Shown: positions 36,927-44,732 of the stretch, piece by piece
Layout of the letters: each line of letters opens with the position of its first letter
Numbering within the stretch: the first letter of the stretch is position 1
Source of the DNA: Cellulomonas hominis
GTDB lineage: Bacteria; Actinomycetota; Actinomycetes; Actinomycetales; Cellulomonadaceae
Direction: 5' to 3'
Assembly (NCBI RefSeq): GCF_014201095.1
Contig: NZ_JACHDN010000001.1
Location: 124,001 to 188,000 of the forward strand
Length of the DNA: 64,000 nt
Position numbers and translations under genes: made by a program
Notes under the pieces: generated by a model
What the model saw: only the letters and a program-made list of their open reading frames with translations
Databases searched by the model: none
What the model was told of the DNA's origin: nothing

Positions 36927-37862
36927 ATGGCACGCATCTACGACGACGCGACGAAGCTCATCGGCAACACCCCGCTGGTGCGCATCAACAAGCTGACCGA
37001 GGGCGTCGGCGCGACGGTCGTCGGCAAGCTCGAGTTCTACAACCCGGCCAGCTCGGTCAAGGACCGCATCGGCGTCGCCATCGTGGACGCCGCGGAGGCG
37101 TCCGGCGAGCTGAAGCCGGGCGGGACGATCGTCGAGGCCACCAGCGGCAACACCGGCATCGCGCTGGCGTTCGTCGGCGCGGCCCGCGGCTACGACGTCG
37201 TGCTCACCATGCCGGAGTCCATGTCGAAGGAGCGCCGCGCGCTGCTGCGGGCCTACGGCGCGGAGCTCATCCTCACGCCGGCGTCCGAGGGCATGAAGGG
37301 CGCCGTGAACCGGGCCAACGAGATCGTCGCGGAGCGCCCGGGCGCCATCCTGGCCCGCCAGTTCGCGAACGAGGCCAACCCGGCGATCCACCGCCGCACG
37401 ACGGCCGAGGAGATCTGGGCCGACACCGACGGCGCCGTCGACATCCTGGTCGCCGGCATCGGCACCGGCGGCACGATCACCGGCGTCGGCCAGGTGCTCA
37501 AGGAGCGCAAGCCGGACGTGAAGATCGTCGGCGTCGAGCCCGCCGAGTCGCCGATCCTCAACGGCGGCGCGCCCGGCCCGCACAAGATCCAGGGCATCGG
37601 CGCGAACTTCGTCCCGGAGATCCTCGACACCGAGGTCTACGACGAGATCATCGACGTCGACGCCGAGACCGCCGTCGCGGTGGCCCGCCGGGCCGCGAAG
37701 GAGGAGGGCCTGCTCGTGGGCATCTCCTCGGGCGCGGCGCTGCACGCCGCCATCGAGCTGGGCAAGCGTCCCGAGAACGCCGGGAAGCTGATCGTCGCGA
37801 TCATCCCGTCGTTCGGCGAGCGCTACCTCTCCTCCATCCTGTACTCCGACCTCCTGGACTGA
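36927..37862 (+). CDS. cysK: Cysteine synthase A (O-acetylserine sulfhydrylase)
   Basis: 311-residue PLP enzyme making cysteine from O-acetylserine and sulfide, releasing acetate. Lys45 in [11 protein letters not shown] binds [13 protein letters not shown] is the substrate loop, G-T-G-G-T-I-T-G the phosphate-binding loop. Preceded by the Cys leader peptide and followed 11 bases later by cysE. GGAGG is 10 bases before the ATG. Full length. Confidence 0.97.
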   Translation: MARIYDDATKLIGNTPLVRINKLTEGVGATVVGKLEFYNPASSVKDRIGVAIVDAAEASGELKPGGTIVEATSGNTGIALAFVGAARGYDVVLTMPESMSKERRALLRAYGAELILTPASEGMKGAVNRANEIVAERPGAILARQFANEANPAIHRRTTAEEIWADTDGAVDILVAGIGTGGTITGVGQVLKERKPDVKIVGVEPAESPILNGGAPGPHKIQGIGANFVPEILDTEVYDEIIDVDAETAVAVARRAAKEEGLLVGISSGAALHAAIELGKRPENAGKLIVAIIPSFGERYLSSILYSDLLD

Positions 37863-37873
37863 TCGGACCCGCC

Positions 37874-38572
37874 ATGACCTCCACCACCCGACTGCCGCGC
37901 CCCGACGGCGCAGCCGTGCCCGGCCCGCGGGGCGTGCCCCAGCCGGCCGCGCCGGACCTGCGCCCGGGCGCGGACCTGCGCGAGCACTGGCGCCGGGCGC
38001 GCCGGTTCGCGCGGACGCTGCGGGAGGACCTCGACGCCGCGCAGCGCCGGGACCCCGCCGCGCGGTCGGGGGTGGAGGTCGCGCTCGCCTACCCGGGCCT
38101 GCACGCCGTGTGGGTGCACCGGGTGGCGCACCGCCTGTGGCAGCGGCCGGGCCTGCGCTTGCCGGCGCGGCTGCTGTCCCAGGTGTCCCGCGCCGTGACC
38201 GGGGTGGAGATCCACCCCGGCGCGACGATCGGGCGCCGGCTGTTCATCGACCACGGGATGGGCGTGGTGGTCGGCGAGACCGCCGTCGTGGGCGACGACG
38301 TGGTGCTGTTCCACGGGGCGACGCTCGGCGGCAAGACCATGACCCGCGGCAAGCGGCACCCCACGGTCGGCGACCGCGTGGTGGTCGGCGCCGGGGCGAA
38401 GGTGCTCGGGCCGGTGTGGATCGGCGACGACGCGCAGGTCGGCGCGAACGCGGTGGTCCTCAAGGACGTGCCGGCGGGGGCGATCGCGGTGGGCGTCCCG
38501 GCGCGGATCCGCCAGCGCCCGCCGGCGTCCCCGCCGGAGCCGGAGATCGACGACCCGGCCATCTACATCTGA
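37874..38572 (+). CDS. cysE: Serine O-acetyltransferase
   Basis: 232-residue left-handed beta-helix acetyltransferase making O-acetylserine for CysK. Hexapeptide repeats run from [11 protein letters not shown] onward, with [13 protein letters not shown] as the active-site His block and H-G-A-T-L-G-G-K. The N-terminus is short, as in Gram-positive forms, with a Pro-rich start. The chain ends I-Y-I: a C-terminal Ile is what inserts into CysK in the cysteine synthase complex, consistent with the adjacent cysK. Confidence 0.95.
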   Translation: MTSTTRLPRPDGAAVPGPRGVPQPAAPDLRPGADLREHWRRARRFARTLREDLDAAQRRDPAARSGVEVALAYPGLHAVWVHRVAHRLWQRPGLRLPARLLSQVSRAVTGVEIHPGATIGRRLFIDHGMGVVVGETAVVGDDVVLFHGATLGGKTMTRGKRHPTVGDRVVVGAGAKVLGPVWIGDDAQVGANAVVLKDVPAGAIAVGVPARIRQRPPASPPEPEIDDPAIYI

Positions 38573-38595
38573 CCGGGCCGGGGGCTCGCCACGCC

Positions 38596-38670
38596 GCGCG
38601 AGGTCGACGGTCTCGCCGGACGCCCCGGCGTGTCGCGTCGGCGTGCCGCGCAGAACCGCCGACCTCGGCG
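38596..38670. repeat. Intergenic palindrome between cysE and mgsA
   Basis: CGAGGTCGACGGT (38599-38611) faces ACCGCCGACCTCG (38655-38667), one mismatch, with CTCGGCG closing the right end. The centre contains GGCGTGTCG, the core also seen at 7226 and 50078. Fills the gap between convergent genes, so it may also terminate both. Confidence 0.72.
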
Positions 38671-38681
38671 CTCGGCCGGGC

Positions 38682-39128
38682 TCAGGCGGTGGGGGCGCTG
38701 CCGTCCCAGCCGCGCGGGGTGAGGTCGGGGCGGTGCGTCCAGGACTCCGCGAGCATCGGGCTCGAGATGAGCATGTCCGCCGTGGCGCGGTTGCTCGCCA
38801 TGGGGACGTTCCACACCGCGCCGATGCGCAGCAGCGCCTTGACGTCGGGGTCGTGCGGCTGCGGCTCCAGCGGGTCCCAGAAGAACACCAGCATGTCGAT
38901 GACGCCCTCGGCGATCTTGGCGCCGATCTGCTGGTCGCCGCCGACCGGGCCGGAGAGCAGCCGCGTGACGGGCAGGCCGAGCTCGTACTCGAGCATCGTG
39001 CCGGTCGTGCCCGTCGCGTAGAGGTGGTGCCGGGACAGGGTGCCGCGGTTGAACTCGGCCCAGCGGAGCAGCTCGACCTTCTTGTTGTCGTGGGCGACGA
39101 GGGCGATGTGGTGGGATGCGCCGGGCAT
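38682..39128 (-). CDS. mgsA: Methylglyoxal synthase
   Basis: 148-residue enzyme converting dihydroxyacetone phosphate to methylglyoxal plus phosphate, a bypass when glycolytic phosphate is short. A-L-V-A-H-D-N-K-K near the start, H-L-Y-A-T-G-T-T-G and [11 protein letters not shown] (catalytic Asp) are diagnostic; [10 protein letters not shown] follows. Monocistronic, convergent with cysE. Length is as expected for the family. Confidence 0.94.
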   Translation of the reverse strand: MPGASHHIALVAHDNKKVELLRWAEFNRGTLSRHHLYATGTTGTMLEYELGLPVTRLLSGPVGGDQQIGAKIAEGVIDMLVFFWDPLEPQPHDPDVKALLRIGAVWNVPMASNRATADMLISSPMLAESWTHRPDLTPRGWDGSAPTA

Positions 39129-39208
39129 GTGGCGTCCTTCCGTGCGGCGTACGGGCCGCGTGCGCGCGACCCGGGCACACAGTAGAGCGCGCCGATGTCG
39201 GCCTCGTA

Positions 39209-39240
39209 AGTTGTTCTAGTTGTCCTCGAACAACTAGGCT
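39209..39240 (+). promoter_or_regulatory. Leaderless promoter with YtrA-type operator
   Basis: TTGTTC (39211-39216), 18-base spacer, TAGGCT (39235-39240), then ATG 6 bases later, so the mRNA likely starts at or beside the start codon. The inverted repeat AGTTGTTC (39209-39216) / GAACAACT (39228-39235), plus CTAGTTGT / ACAACTAG, covers both promoter boxes. Probable autorepression site of the GntR regulator just downstream. Confidence 0.7.
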
Positions 39241-39246
39241 GGCGGC

Positions 39247-39615
39247 ATGCTGTTCCGCATCGACCCCACCTCCGCCGAGCCGCTGTTCGCGCAGCTCGCC
39301 GGCCAGGTCCGGGGCGCGGTGCTGCGCGGCGAGCTGACGCCCGGGACCCGGCTGCCTGCGGCGCGCGACCTGGCGCGGTCGCTCGAGGTGAACCTGCACA
39401 CCGTGCTGCACGCCTACCAGGACCTGCGCGACGAGGGCCTGATCGAGCTGCGGCGCGGGCGCGGGGCGGTCGTGGCCGAGCGCGCCACCGACGACCTCGG
39501 CCCCGTGCACGACGCCGTCACCGCGCTCGTGCGGGCCGCCCGCCGGCACGGACTGGCCCCCGGCACGACGCTCGGACTGGTCAAGGACGCCCTGACCTCG
39601 CAGGAGGACCGATGA
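39247..39615 (+). CDS. GntR-family regulator, YtrA subfamily
   Basis: 122-residue regulator with the short C-terminus typical of YtrA. P-L-F-A-Q-L-A-G-Q-V-R-G-A-V-L-R-G-E-L begins the winged helix; R-L-P-A-A-R-D-L-A-R-S-L-E-V-N-L-H-T-V is the recognition part. YtrA-type regulators usually repress their own operon with transporter or membrane genes; here the next gene overlaps by four bases and encodes a membrane protein. The operator covers its own promoter. Confidence 0.9.
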   Translation: MLFRIDPTSAEPLFAQLAGQVRGAVLRGELTPGTRLPAARDLARSLEVNLHTVLHAYQDLRDEGLIELRRGRGAVVAERATDDLGPVHDAVTALVRAARRHGLAPGTTLGLVKDALTSQEDR

Positions 39616-40595
39616 GCACCACCCGCACCCCCGTCCCGCACCGCGGAGCGAGCACCCTGCTCGGCCTGGTGCCCTCGCTGGCCGTGCTGGTCGCGACGGC
39701 GCTGCTGGTGCTGTCCTGGCGTCCGGACCTGCCGGACCCGGTGGCGATCCACTTCGAGCCGGAGGGTCCCGACGGGTTCGGGTCGGTGGAGAGCCAGGTG
39801 GCGCTGCTGCTCGGGGTGTTCGGCCCGGTGGCGGTCGGCGCGTGGCTGGCCGCGGTCCTGCTGGGCCGGGAGTCGATGACGCGGCGGATCGCCGTCGGGT
39901 TCGGGACCGGGATGTCGGTGTTCGGCTCCGTGCTGGTCGGCGGCATGATCGGCGTGCAGCGCGGGCTCGAGGACGCGGCGCTCACACCCGACATCGACCC
40001 GGTGATCACGGTCGCCGTCGTCGCCGGGATCGTCGTGGGCGGGCTCTGCGCGCTGCTGATGCCGCGCGACCCGCGGGCGCCGGCGACCGAGCCCGGACCG
40101 GTCGACGGGCCGCGCGTCGTGCTCGGGGCGCACGAGCGGGCCGTGTGGACGAACCGGGTGGTGAGCCGGGTCGCGCTGGGGGTCGGCGGCCTCGCCACCG
40201 TCGGGGTCGGGACGTCCGCCGCGGTCGGCGACCTGCCCGCGATGTACCTGCTCGCCGCGGGCCTGGGCGCGCTCGTGCTGGCCACCGCGGTGGTGGTCGT
40301 CACGGTCGACGGCACCGGCCTCACCGCGCGCTCGCCGCTGGGCTGGCCGCGGTACCGGATCCCGCTGGACGAGGTCGTCGGCGTCGCCGTCACCCAGGTG
40401 CACCCGCTGCGGGACTTCGGCGGCTGGGGGTACCGGGTGCGGCTCGGCGGCGGGGTCGGATACGTGGTGCGGACCGGCGAGGGCATCGAGGTCGAGCGCA
40501 CCAACGGCCGCTGCTTCGTGGTGACCGTGGACGACGCGGCGACCGGCGCGGCGCTGCTGACGACGCTGGCGGACCGCGCCCGCGCCCGGGCCTGA
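39612..40595 (+). CDS. DUF1648-domain membrane protein
   Basis: 327 residues with about six transmembrane segments. After the first helix, L-P-D-P-V-A-I-H-F-E-P-E-G-P-D-G-F-G is the DUF1648 signature. A C-terminal soluble part (residues 230-320) has a PH-like strand pattern, I-P-L-D-E-V-V-G-V-A-V-T. Translationally coupled to the YtrA-like regulator (ATGA overlap), as such proteins often are. Role unknown; envelope stress sensing is a guess. Confidence 0.83.
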   Translation: MSTTRTPVPHRGASTLLGLVPSLAVLVATALLVLSWRPDLPDPVAIHFEPEGPDGFGSVESQVALLLGVFGPVAVGAWLAAVLLGRESMTRRIAVGFGTGMSVFGSVLVGGMIGVQRGLEDAALTPDIDPVITVAVVAGIVVGGLCALLMPRDPRAPATEPGPVDGPRVVLGAHERAVWTNRVVSRVALGVGGLATVGVGTSAAVGDLPAMYLLAAGLGALVLATAVVVVTVDGTGLTARSPLGWPRYRIPLDEVVGVAVTQVHPLRDFGGWGYRVRLGGGVGYVVRTGEGIEVERTNGRCFVVTVDDAATGAALLTTLADRARARA

Positions 40596-40643
40596 CCGCC
40601 GACGCGGGACCGCCGACGCGGGACGCCGATAGAGGACCGCCCG

Positions 40644-40697
40644 GCCGAGACAGGGCTCCCTGAGGCCCGATCTCGGGCGGGGCGCCCGATCTCGGCG
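40644..40697. repeat. Intergenic palindrome, GCCGAGA class
   Basis: Outer arms GCCGAGA (40644-40650) and TCTCGGC (40690-40696). Inside, GCCCGATCTCGGGC (40665-40678) is itself a palindrome, and GCCCGATCTCGG is repeated at 40684-40695. Short tandem GACCGCCGACGCGG copies precede it (about 40594-40630). Separates two plus-strand genes. Confidence 0.65.
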
Positions 40698-40803
40698 CAC
40701 CGGTGGCGGCGCCCGGCGCGGGCGGCGGTACTCGGCGCGGAGGCGGGGCATCGGGCAGCATGGGCCGGGCGGCGCACCGGCGCGCCGCCCGGAGGAGGTC
40801 GGG

Positions 40804-41844
40804 ATGCGGCTCGGGTACCACACCGGCTACTGGTCCGCGGGTCCCCCGCCGGGGGCGGCGGACGCGGTGCGCGCGGCCGACGACCTCGGGCTGGACTCCG
40901 TGTGGACCGCCGAGGCGTACGGCTCGGACGCGTTCACCCCGCTCGCGTGGTGGGGCGCCGCGACGTCCCGGGTGCGGCTCGGCACCGCCGTCGCGCAGAT
41001 CGCCGCCCGCACCCCCACCGCGACCGCGATGGCCGCCCTGACGCTGGACCACCTGTCCGGCGGCCGGTTCACGCTCGGGCTCGGGGTGTCCGGGCCGCAG
41101 GTGGTCGAGGGCTGGTACGGACTCCCCTACCCCCGTCCGCTGGCGCGCACCCGGGAGTTCGTCGCGATCGTGCGGGACGTGCTGCGCCGCGAGGCACCGG
41201 TCCGCGCGGACGGGGCGTTCTACCGGCTGCCGCTGCCCGCCGAGGAGGGCGCGGGGCTCGGCAAGGCGCTGCGCTCGACCGTGCACCCGCTGCGCGCGGA
41301 CCTGCCGATCCACCTGGCCGCGGAGGGGCCGAGGAACATCGCGCTCGCCGCCGAGATCGCCGACGGCTGGCTGCCGCTGTTCTCCGCGCCGCGCCTCGAC
41401 GCGGAGGTCCGGGAGCGGCTCGCGGACGGGTTCGCCCGGCGCGCCGCGGGCACCCGGCCGGTCGAGGAGTTCGAGGTCACCGCCACGGTGCCCGTCGTGC
41501 TCGGCCCGGACGTCGAGCGCGCCGCCGACGCGGTGCGGCCGTTCGTCGCGCTGTACGCCGGGGGGATGGGCGCGAAGGGGGCGAACTTCCACGCCGACGC
41601 GATCGCCCGGCTCGGGTACGCCGAGGCGTGCGCGGAGATCCAGGCGCACTACCTGGCGGGCGACCGGGCGCGGGCCGCGGCGGCGGTGCCGACCGAGCTG
41701 GTGCGGGACGTCGCGCTGGTGGGGACGCCGCAGGACGTCCGGGCGCAGGCGGCCGCGTGGCGCGGGACCGTGGTGACCACGCTGCTCGTGCAGGCCGCAC
41801 CGGAGCAGCTGCCGACGATCGCGGGGCTGCTCGCGGACGCCTGA
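40804..41844 (+). CDS. LLM-class oxidoreductase (Rv3520c-like, probably F420-dependent)
   Basis: 346-residue luciferase-like TIM barrel. L-G-Y-H-T-G-Y-W near the start, S-V-W-T-A-E-A-Y-G-S-D-A, then L-G-T-A-V-A-Q-I-A-A-R-T-P and G-G-R-F-T-L-G-L-G-V-S-G-P-Q-V-V-E-G-W-Y-G form the cofactor site as in the Rv3520c group. F420 use is inferred from family and from the F420 genes in the same window. AGGAGG precedes the ATG. Substrate unknown. Confidence 0.85.
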   Translation: MRLGYHTGYWSAGPPPGAADAVRAADDLGLDSVWTAEAYGSDAFTPLAWWGAATSRVRLGTAVAQIAARTPTATAMAALTLDHLSGGRFTLGLGVSGPQVVEGWYGLPYPRPLARTREFVAIVRDVLRREAPVRADGAFYRLPLPAEEGAGLGKALRSTVHPLRADLPIHLAAEGPRNIALAAEIADGWLPLFSAPRLDAEVRERLADGFARRAAGTRPVEEFEVTATVPVVLGPDVERAADAVRPFVALYAGGMGAKGANFHADAIARLGYAEACAEIQAHYLAGDRARAAAAVPTELVRDVALVGTPQDVRAQAAAWRGTVVTTLLVQAAPEQLPTIAGLLADA

Positions 41845-41900
41845 GGGCGCGCGCCGGACGCGCAACGCCCCCGACACACGGCTCGGCTACCGTCCGCCGC

Positions 41901-43115
41901 GTGACGCAGCCGCCCCCGTCCGCCGCCGTCGAGGCCTCGCCCGCCGCCCCCGGGACGCGCGGGGACGCCGCGACGCACGTCGCCGCCGGGGTCGTGACGG
42001 CGCTGGTCGGGTTCACCAGCGCGTTCGCCGTCGTCCTCAACGGGCTGCGCGCGGTCGGCGCCTCCCCCGCGCAGGCGGCGTCCGGCCTGCTCGCGGTCAC
42101 GCTGGCGATGGGCGCGGCGACGGTCCTGCTCGCGTGGCGCACCCGGCTGCCGATCACCGTCGCGTGGTCGACGCCGGGCGCCGCGCTGCTCGCGACCACC
42201 GGCGCGGCGGCGGGCGGCTGGGCGCAGGCGGTGGCCGGATTCGTGCTGTGCGGGGTGCTGCTCGCGGCGGTCGGGCTGTGGCGGCGGCTGGAGGGCTGGG
42301 TGCGCCTGATCCCGGTGCCGCTGGCGAACGCGATGCTCGCGGGCGTGCTGGTCGAGCTGTGCCTCGGGCCGGTGCGGGCCGTGGTCGACCGGCCGCTGCT
42401 GGTCGGGCCGGTCGTGCTGGTCTGGCTGGTGCTGCTGCGGGTGGCCCCGAGGTGGGCGACCCCGGCCGCGATGGCGCTGGCGGTCGCGATCGCCGTGGCG
42501 TCGCCGGAGGTCCGGGCCCTGGCCCCCGCCGACCTGCTGCCGTCGCTCACCTGGACCACGCCCGAGCCGTCCTGGTCGGCCGTCGTGTCGGTGGCCGTGC
42601 CGCTGTTCGTCGTGACGATGGCGTCGCAGAACATCCCCGGCCTCGCGGTGCTGTCCGGGTTCGGGTATGCCGCACCCCTGCGGCCGGTGATGCTCGTGAC
42701 CGGCCTCGGCACCGTGCTGGCCGCCCCGCTCGGCGGGCACGCGATCAACCTCGCGGCGATCAGCGCGGCGCTGGCCGCCGGGCCGGAGGGCGGTCCGGAC
42801 CCGAGCCGGCGCTGGCGGGCGGCGGTCGTCGCGGGCGGCGGGTACCTGGTGCTGGGGGCCGGATCGGCGGCGGTCGCCGCGGTCGCGCTGGCGGCGCCCG
42901 CCGGGCTGGTGGTCGCGGCGGCCGGGCTGGCGCTGGTCGGGACGATGGCGTCGGCGCTCGGCGGCGCGTTCGGCCCGGCCGGGCACCGGGAGGCCGCGGC
43001 GGTGACGTTCCTCGTCACGGTGTCCGGCGTGAGCGTCGGCGGGGTGTCGGCCGCGTTCTGGGGCCTGGTCGCCGGCCTCGTCGTCCACGCGGTGCTGCGC
43101 GCCGGCCGTCGCTGA
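41901..43115 (+). CDS. Benzoate/H+ symporter family (BenE) transporter
   Basis: 404-residue protein with about twelve membrane helices. G-F-T-S-A-F-A-V-V-L-N-G at helix 1, W-S-T-P-G-A-A-L-L-A-T-T-G, and V-T-M-A-S-Q-N-I-P-G-L-A-V-L with G-H-A-I-N-L-A-A-I-S-A-A-L are BenE family signatures. GTG at 41901 fits the conserved N-terminus; TACCGT 7 bases before it may be a leaderless -10. No benzoate catabolic genes are nearby, so the natural substrate is open. Confidence 0.88.
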   Translation: MTQPPPSAAVEASPAAPGTRGDAATHVAAGVVTALVGFTSAFAVVLNGLRAVGASPAQAASGLLAVTLAMGAATVLLAWRTRLPITVAWSTPGAALLATTGAAAGGWAQAVAGFVLCGVLLAAVGLWRRLEGWVRLIPVPLANAMLAGVLVELCLGPVRAVVDRPLLVGPVVLVWLVLLRVAPRWATPAAMALAVAIAVASPEVRALAPADLLPSLTWTTPEPSWSAVVSVAVPLFVVTMASQNIPGLAVLSGFGYAAPLRPVMLVTGLGTVLAAPLGGHAINLAAISAALAAGPEGGPDPSRRWRAAVVAGGGYLVLGAGSAAVAAVALAAPAGLVVAAAGLALVGTMASALGGAFGPAGHREAAAVTFLVTVSGVSVGGVSAAFWGLVAGLVVHAVLRAGRR

Positions 43116-43166
43116 CCTCACGCCACCACCGCGCTCGCTGTCGCCGGCCGTCCCGCCCGACTGCCC

Positions 43167-43240
43167 GCCGAGGTGGCATCCCGCGCGCATCCGGGGCGCG
43201 ACGCGACGCACGCGGATGCGCGCATCGCACCCCCTCGGTG
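43167..43240. repeat. Intergenic palindrome, CATCCGGGGC class (copy 1 of a pair)
   Basis: Ends are CGCCGAGGTGG and CCCCCTCGG. The inner arms GCGCGCATCCG (43183-43193) and CGGATGCGCGC (43213-43223) are perfect over 11 bp. Shares GCATCCGGGGC and GACGCGAC with the copy at 43344. The gap 43116-43582 otherwise holds only that second copy and a promoter; no gene is seen. Confidence 0.72.
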
Positions 43241-43343
43241 CACCGGTGCCAGGGGCCCGCCGCACCCGCCCCGCCGCGCCCGGCCCACCGACCACCCGCA
43301 CCCCACCGGCACGCCACCGGCCCGACCGACCGCCTGCTGACCA

Positions 43344-43414
43344 CCGAGGGGGGTGTCCCCCGCGCATCCGGGGCATGACGCGACACGCGCAGATGCTCGC
43401 GACATACCCCCCGG
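43344..43414. repeat. Intergenic palindrome, CATCCGGGGC class (copy 2 of a pair)
   Basis: GGGGGGTGTC (43348-43357) pairs with GACATACCCCCC (43401-43412) with one bulge. The centre reads CGCGCATCCGGGGCATGACG, then GCGACACGC. It is close to the copies at 43167 and 15691 but the outer arms differ, as if arms change while staying complementary. Confidence 0.72.
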
Positions 43415-43488
43415 CGCGCGGCGCGCCCCGGGTGCGCGGCCCCCGGGCGTGCGCCGTCCCACGGGGCGAGACCGGCGGGCGCGGCGGG

Positions 43489-43552
43489 TTGTCCGCCAGG
43501 CGGACCATCGCTACTGTCGGACCGATCCCGAGACGTGAACGGTCGCGTCTCG
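43489..43552 (+). promoter_or_regulatory. Promoter, operator-like dyad and 5' hairpin of the sulfonate operon
   Basis: TTGTCC (43489-43494), 17-base spacer, TACTGT (43512-43517). A perfect dyad GTCCGCC-A-GGCGGAC (43491-43505) overlaps the -35 and spacer, a likely repressor or activator site. In the transcript CGAGACG (43529-43535) pairs with CGTCTCG (43546-43552). The layout resembles the cysK leader promoter. Confidence 0.62.
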
Positions 43553-43582
43553 CTGGGTGAGACAGACGAGAGGAGGCGGCCC

Positions 43583-43675
43583 GTGGCCCGGTCGACGCAC
43601 CCGCGCACGACCCAGCGCCCGGGCCTGCCGATGCCCGCGTCCTGTCGCTGTTGTCGCCGCGACACCGCCGCCTGA
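43583..43675 (+). CDS. Cysteine-responsive leader peptide upstream of the sulfonate transporter operon
   Basis: 30-residue frame starting at GTG behind GAGGAGG. Residues 20-26 read S-C-R-C-C-R-R, with all three Cys codons TGT. Same type as the cysK leader: a Cys-Arg cluster where ribosomes would pause when charged Cys-tRNA is low. The transporter ATPase starts 157 bases downstream. I do not see a single strong terminator hairpin between them, so control may act through Rho access or translation. Confidence 0.75.
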   Translation: MARSTHPRTTQRPGLPMPASCRCCRRDTAA

Positions 43676-43832
43676 CGCCTCCGCCGTCCGGTCGGCCCGT
43701 CCGCGCCGCTGCCCCGGGCGCGCACGCCGCGCCGCCCGCCGCGCCCCCGCGACAGCCCCGCAGCACCCGGCCCCCACGGGCCCACCTCAGCAGCCCGCGC
43801 CGCCCCGCGCGGCCCGACGCCCGGGAACCCCC

Positions 43833-44708
43833 ATGACCTCCGCCACCCGCCCTGCGCCCGCCGCGCCCGCGCCAGCCGCCGGCGCCCTCGACGGCACGGC
43901 CGACGCCCCCGCCGCGCGCCCGGTCGGGCTCCACGGCGTCGGCCGCACCTTCCCGACGCCCACCGGCCCGCGCACCGTGCTCGCCGGCGTCGACCTCGAC
44001 ATCGCCGCGGGCGAGGTCGTCGCCGTCATCGGCCCGTCCGGCTGCGGCAAGTCCACGCTGCTCCGCCAGGTCGCCGGCCTGGACGCACCCGACGCCGGGG
44101 AGATCCTGCTCGGCGGCTCCCCCGTCGCGCCGTACGACGCGCGCACCGCGGTGGCGTTCCAGGAGCCCCGGCTCCTCCCCTGGCGCACGCTCGCGCAGAA
44201 CGTCGCGCTGGGCGTCCCCCGCGGCACGCCCCGGGCGCCGGCCCGCGCGCAGGTCGCCACGCTGCTCGACCTCGTGGGCCTCGCCGGCTCGGCGGACCTG
44301 CGGCCCCGGCAGGTGTCCGGCGGCATGGCGCAGCGCGCCTCGCTGGCCCGGGCGCTGGCCCGCCGCCCGGGCGTCCTGCTGCTCGACGAGCCGTTCGGCG
44401 CGCTCGACGCCCTCACCCGCCTCCGGATGCAGGACCTCCTGCTCGACGTGCACGCGGACCGGCCCACCACGGTCCTGCTGGTCACGCACGACGTCGAGGA
44501 GGCCCTGTACCTGGCCGACCGCGTCGTGCTGCTCGGCGCCCCGGACGCGACGGGGACCTCGGTGCGCTCCGTCATCGAGGTCCCCGGCGACCGGCCGCGG
44601 GACCGCGCGGACGCCCGCCTCGCGGAGCTGCGCGCCGAGCTGCTCGACGGCCTCGGCGTCCCGACCCACCACCACGTGCACGACCCCGACCTGCACCACT
44701 CCATCTGA
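43833..44708 (+). CDS. Sulfonate/nitrate/taurine-type ABC transporter, ATP-binding protein (SsuB-like)
   Basis: 291-residue ABC ATPase. Walker A GPSGCGKST, Q-loop with the family's F-Q-E-P-R-L-L-P-W, signature VSGGMAQR, Walker B LLLDEPFGALD, switch His in V-T-H-D-V-E-E-A. F-Q-E-x-x-L-L-P-W places it with SsuB/TauB. The first 30 residues are Ala/Pro-rich, and the tail ends H-H-H-V-H-D-P-D-L-H-H, which could bind metal. No strong ribosome-binding site is seen. Sulfonate as substrate is inferred from the Cys leader and sulfhydrylase in the same operon. Confidence 0.88.
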   Translation: MTSATRPAPAAPAPAAGALDGTADAPAARPVGLHGVGRTFPTPTGPRTVLAGVDLDIAAGEVVAVIGPSGCGKSTLLRQVAGLDAPDAGEILLGGSPVAPYDARTAVAFQEPRLLPWRTLAQNVALGVPRGTPRAPARAQVATLLDLVGLAGSADLRPRQVSGGMAQRASLARALARRPGVLLLDEPFGALDALTRLRMQDLLLDVHADRPTTVLLVTHDVEEALYLADRVVLLGAPDATGTSVRSVIEVPGDRPRDRADARLAELRAELLDGLGVPTHHHVHDPDLHHSI

Positions 44709-44732
44709 CCCACCGCCACCACAGGAGACGAC

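Noticed and set aside
40804..41844. LLM oxidoreductase as the missing FMNH2-dependent alkanesulfonate monooxygenase (SsuD)
   Set aside because: Motifs fit the F420-type Rv3520c group better, it is separated from the transporter by benE and a promoter, and it is not part of the leader-controlled operon.
43676..43832. Classical terminator/antiterminator pair after the second Cys leader
   Set aside because: Only short GC stems with many alternatives are found; none is as clear as the one after the cysK leader.
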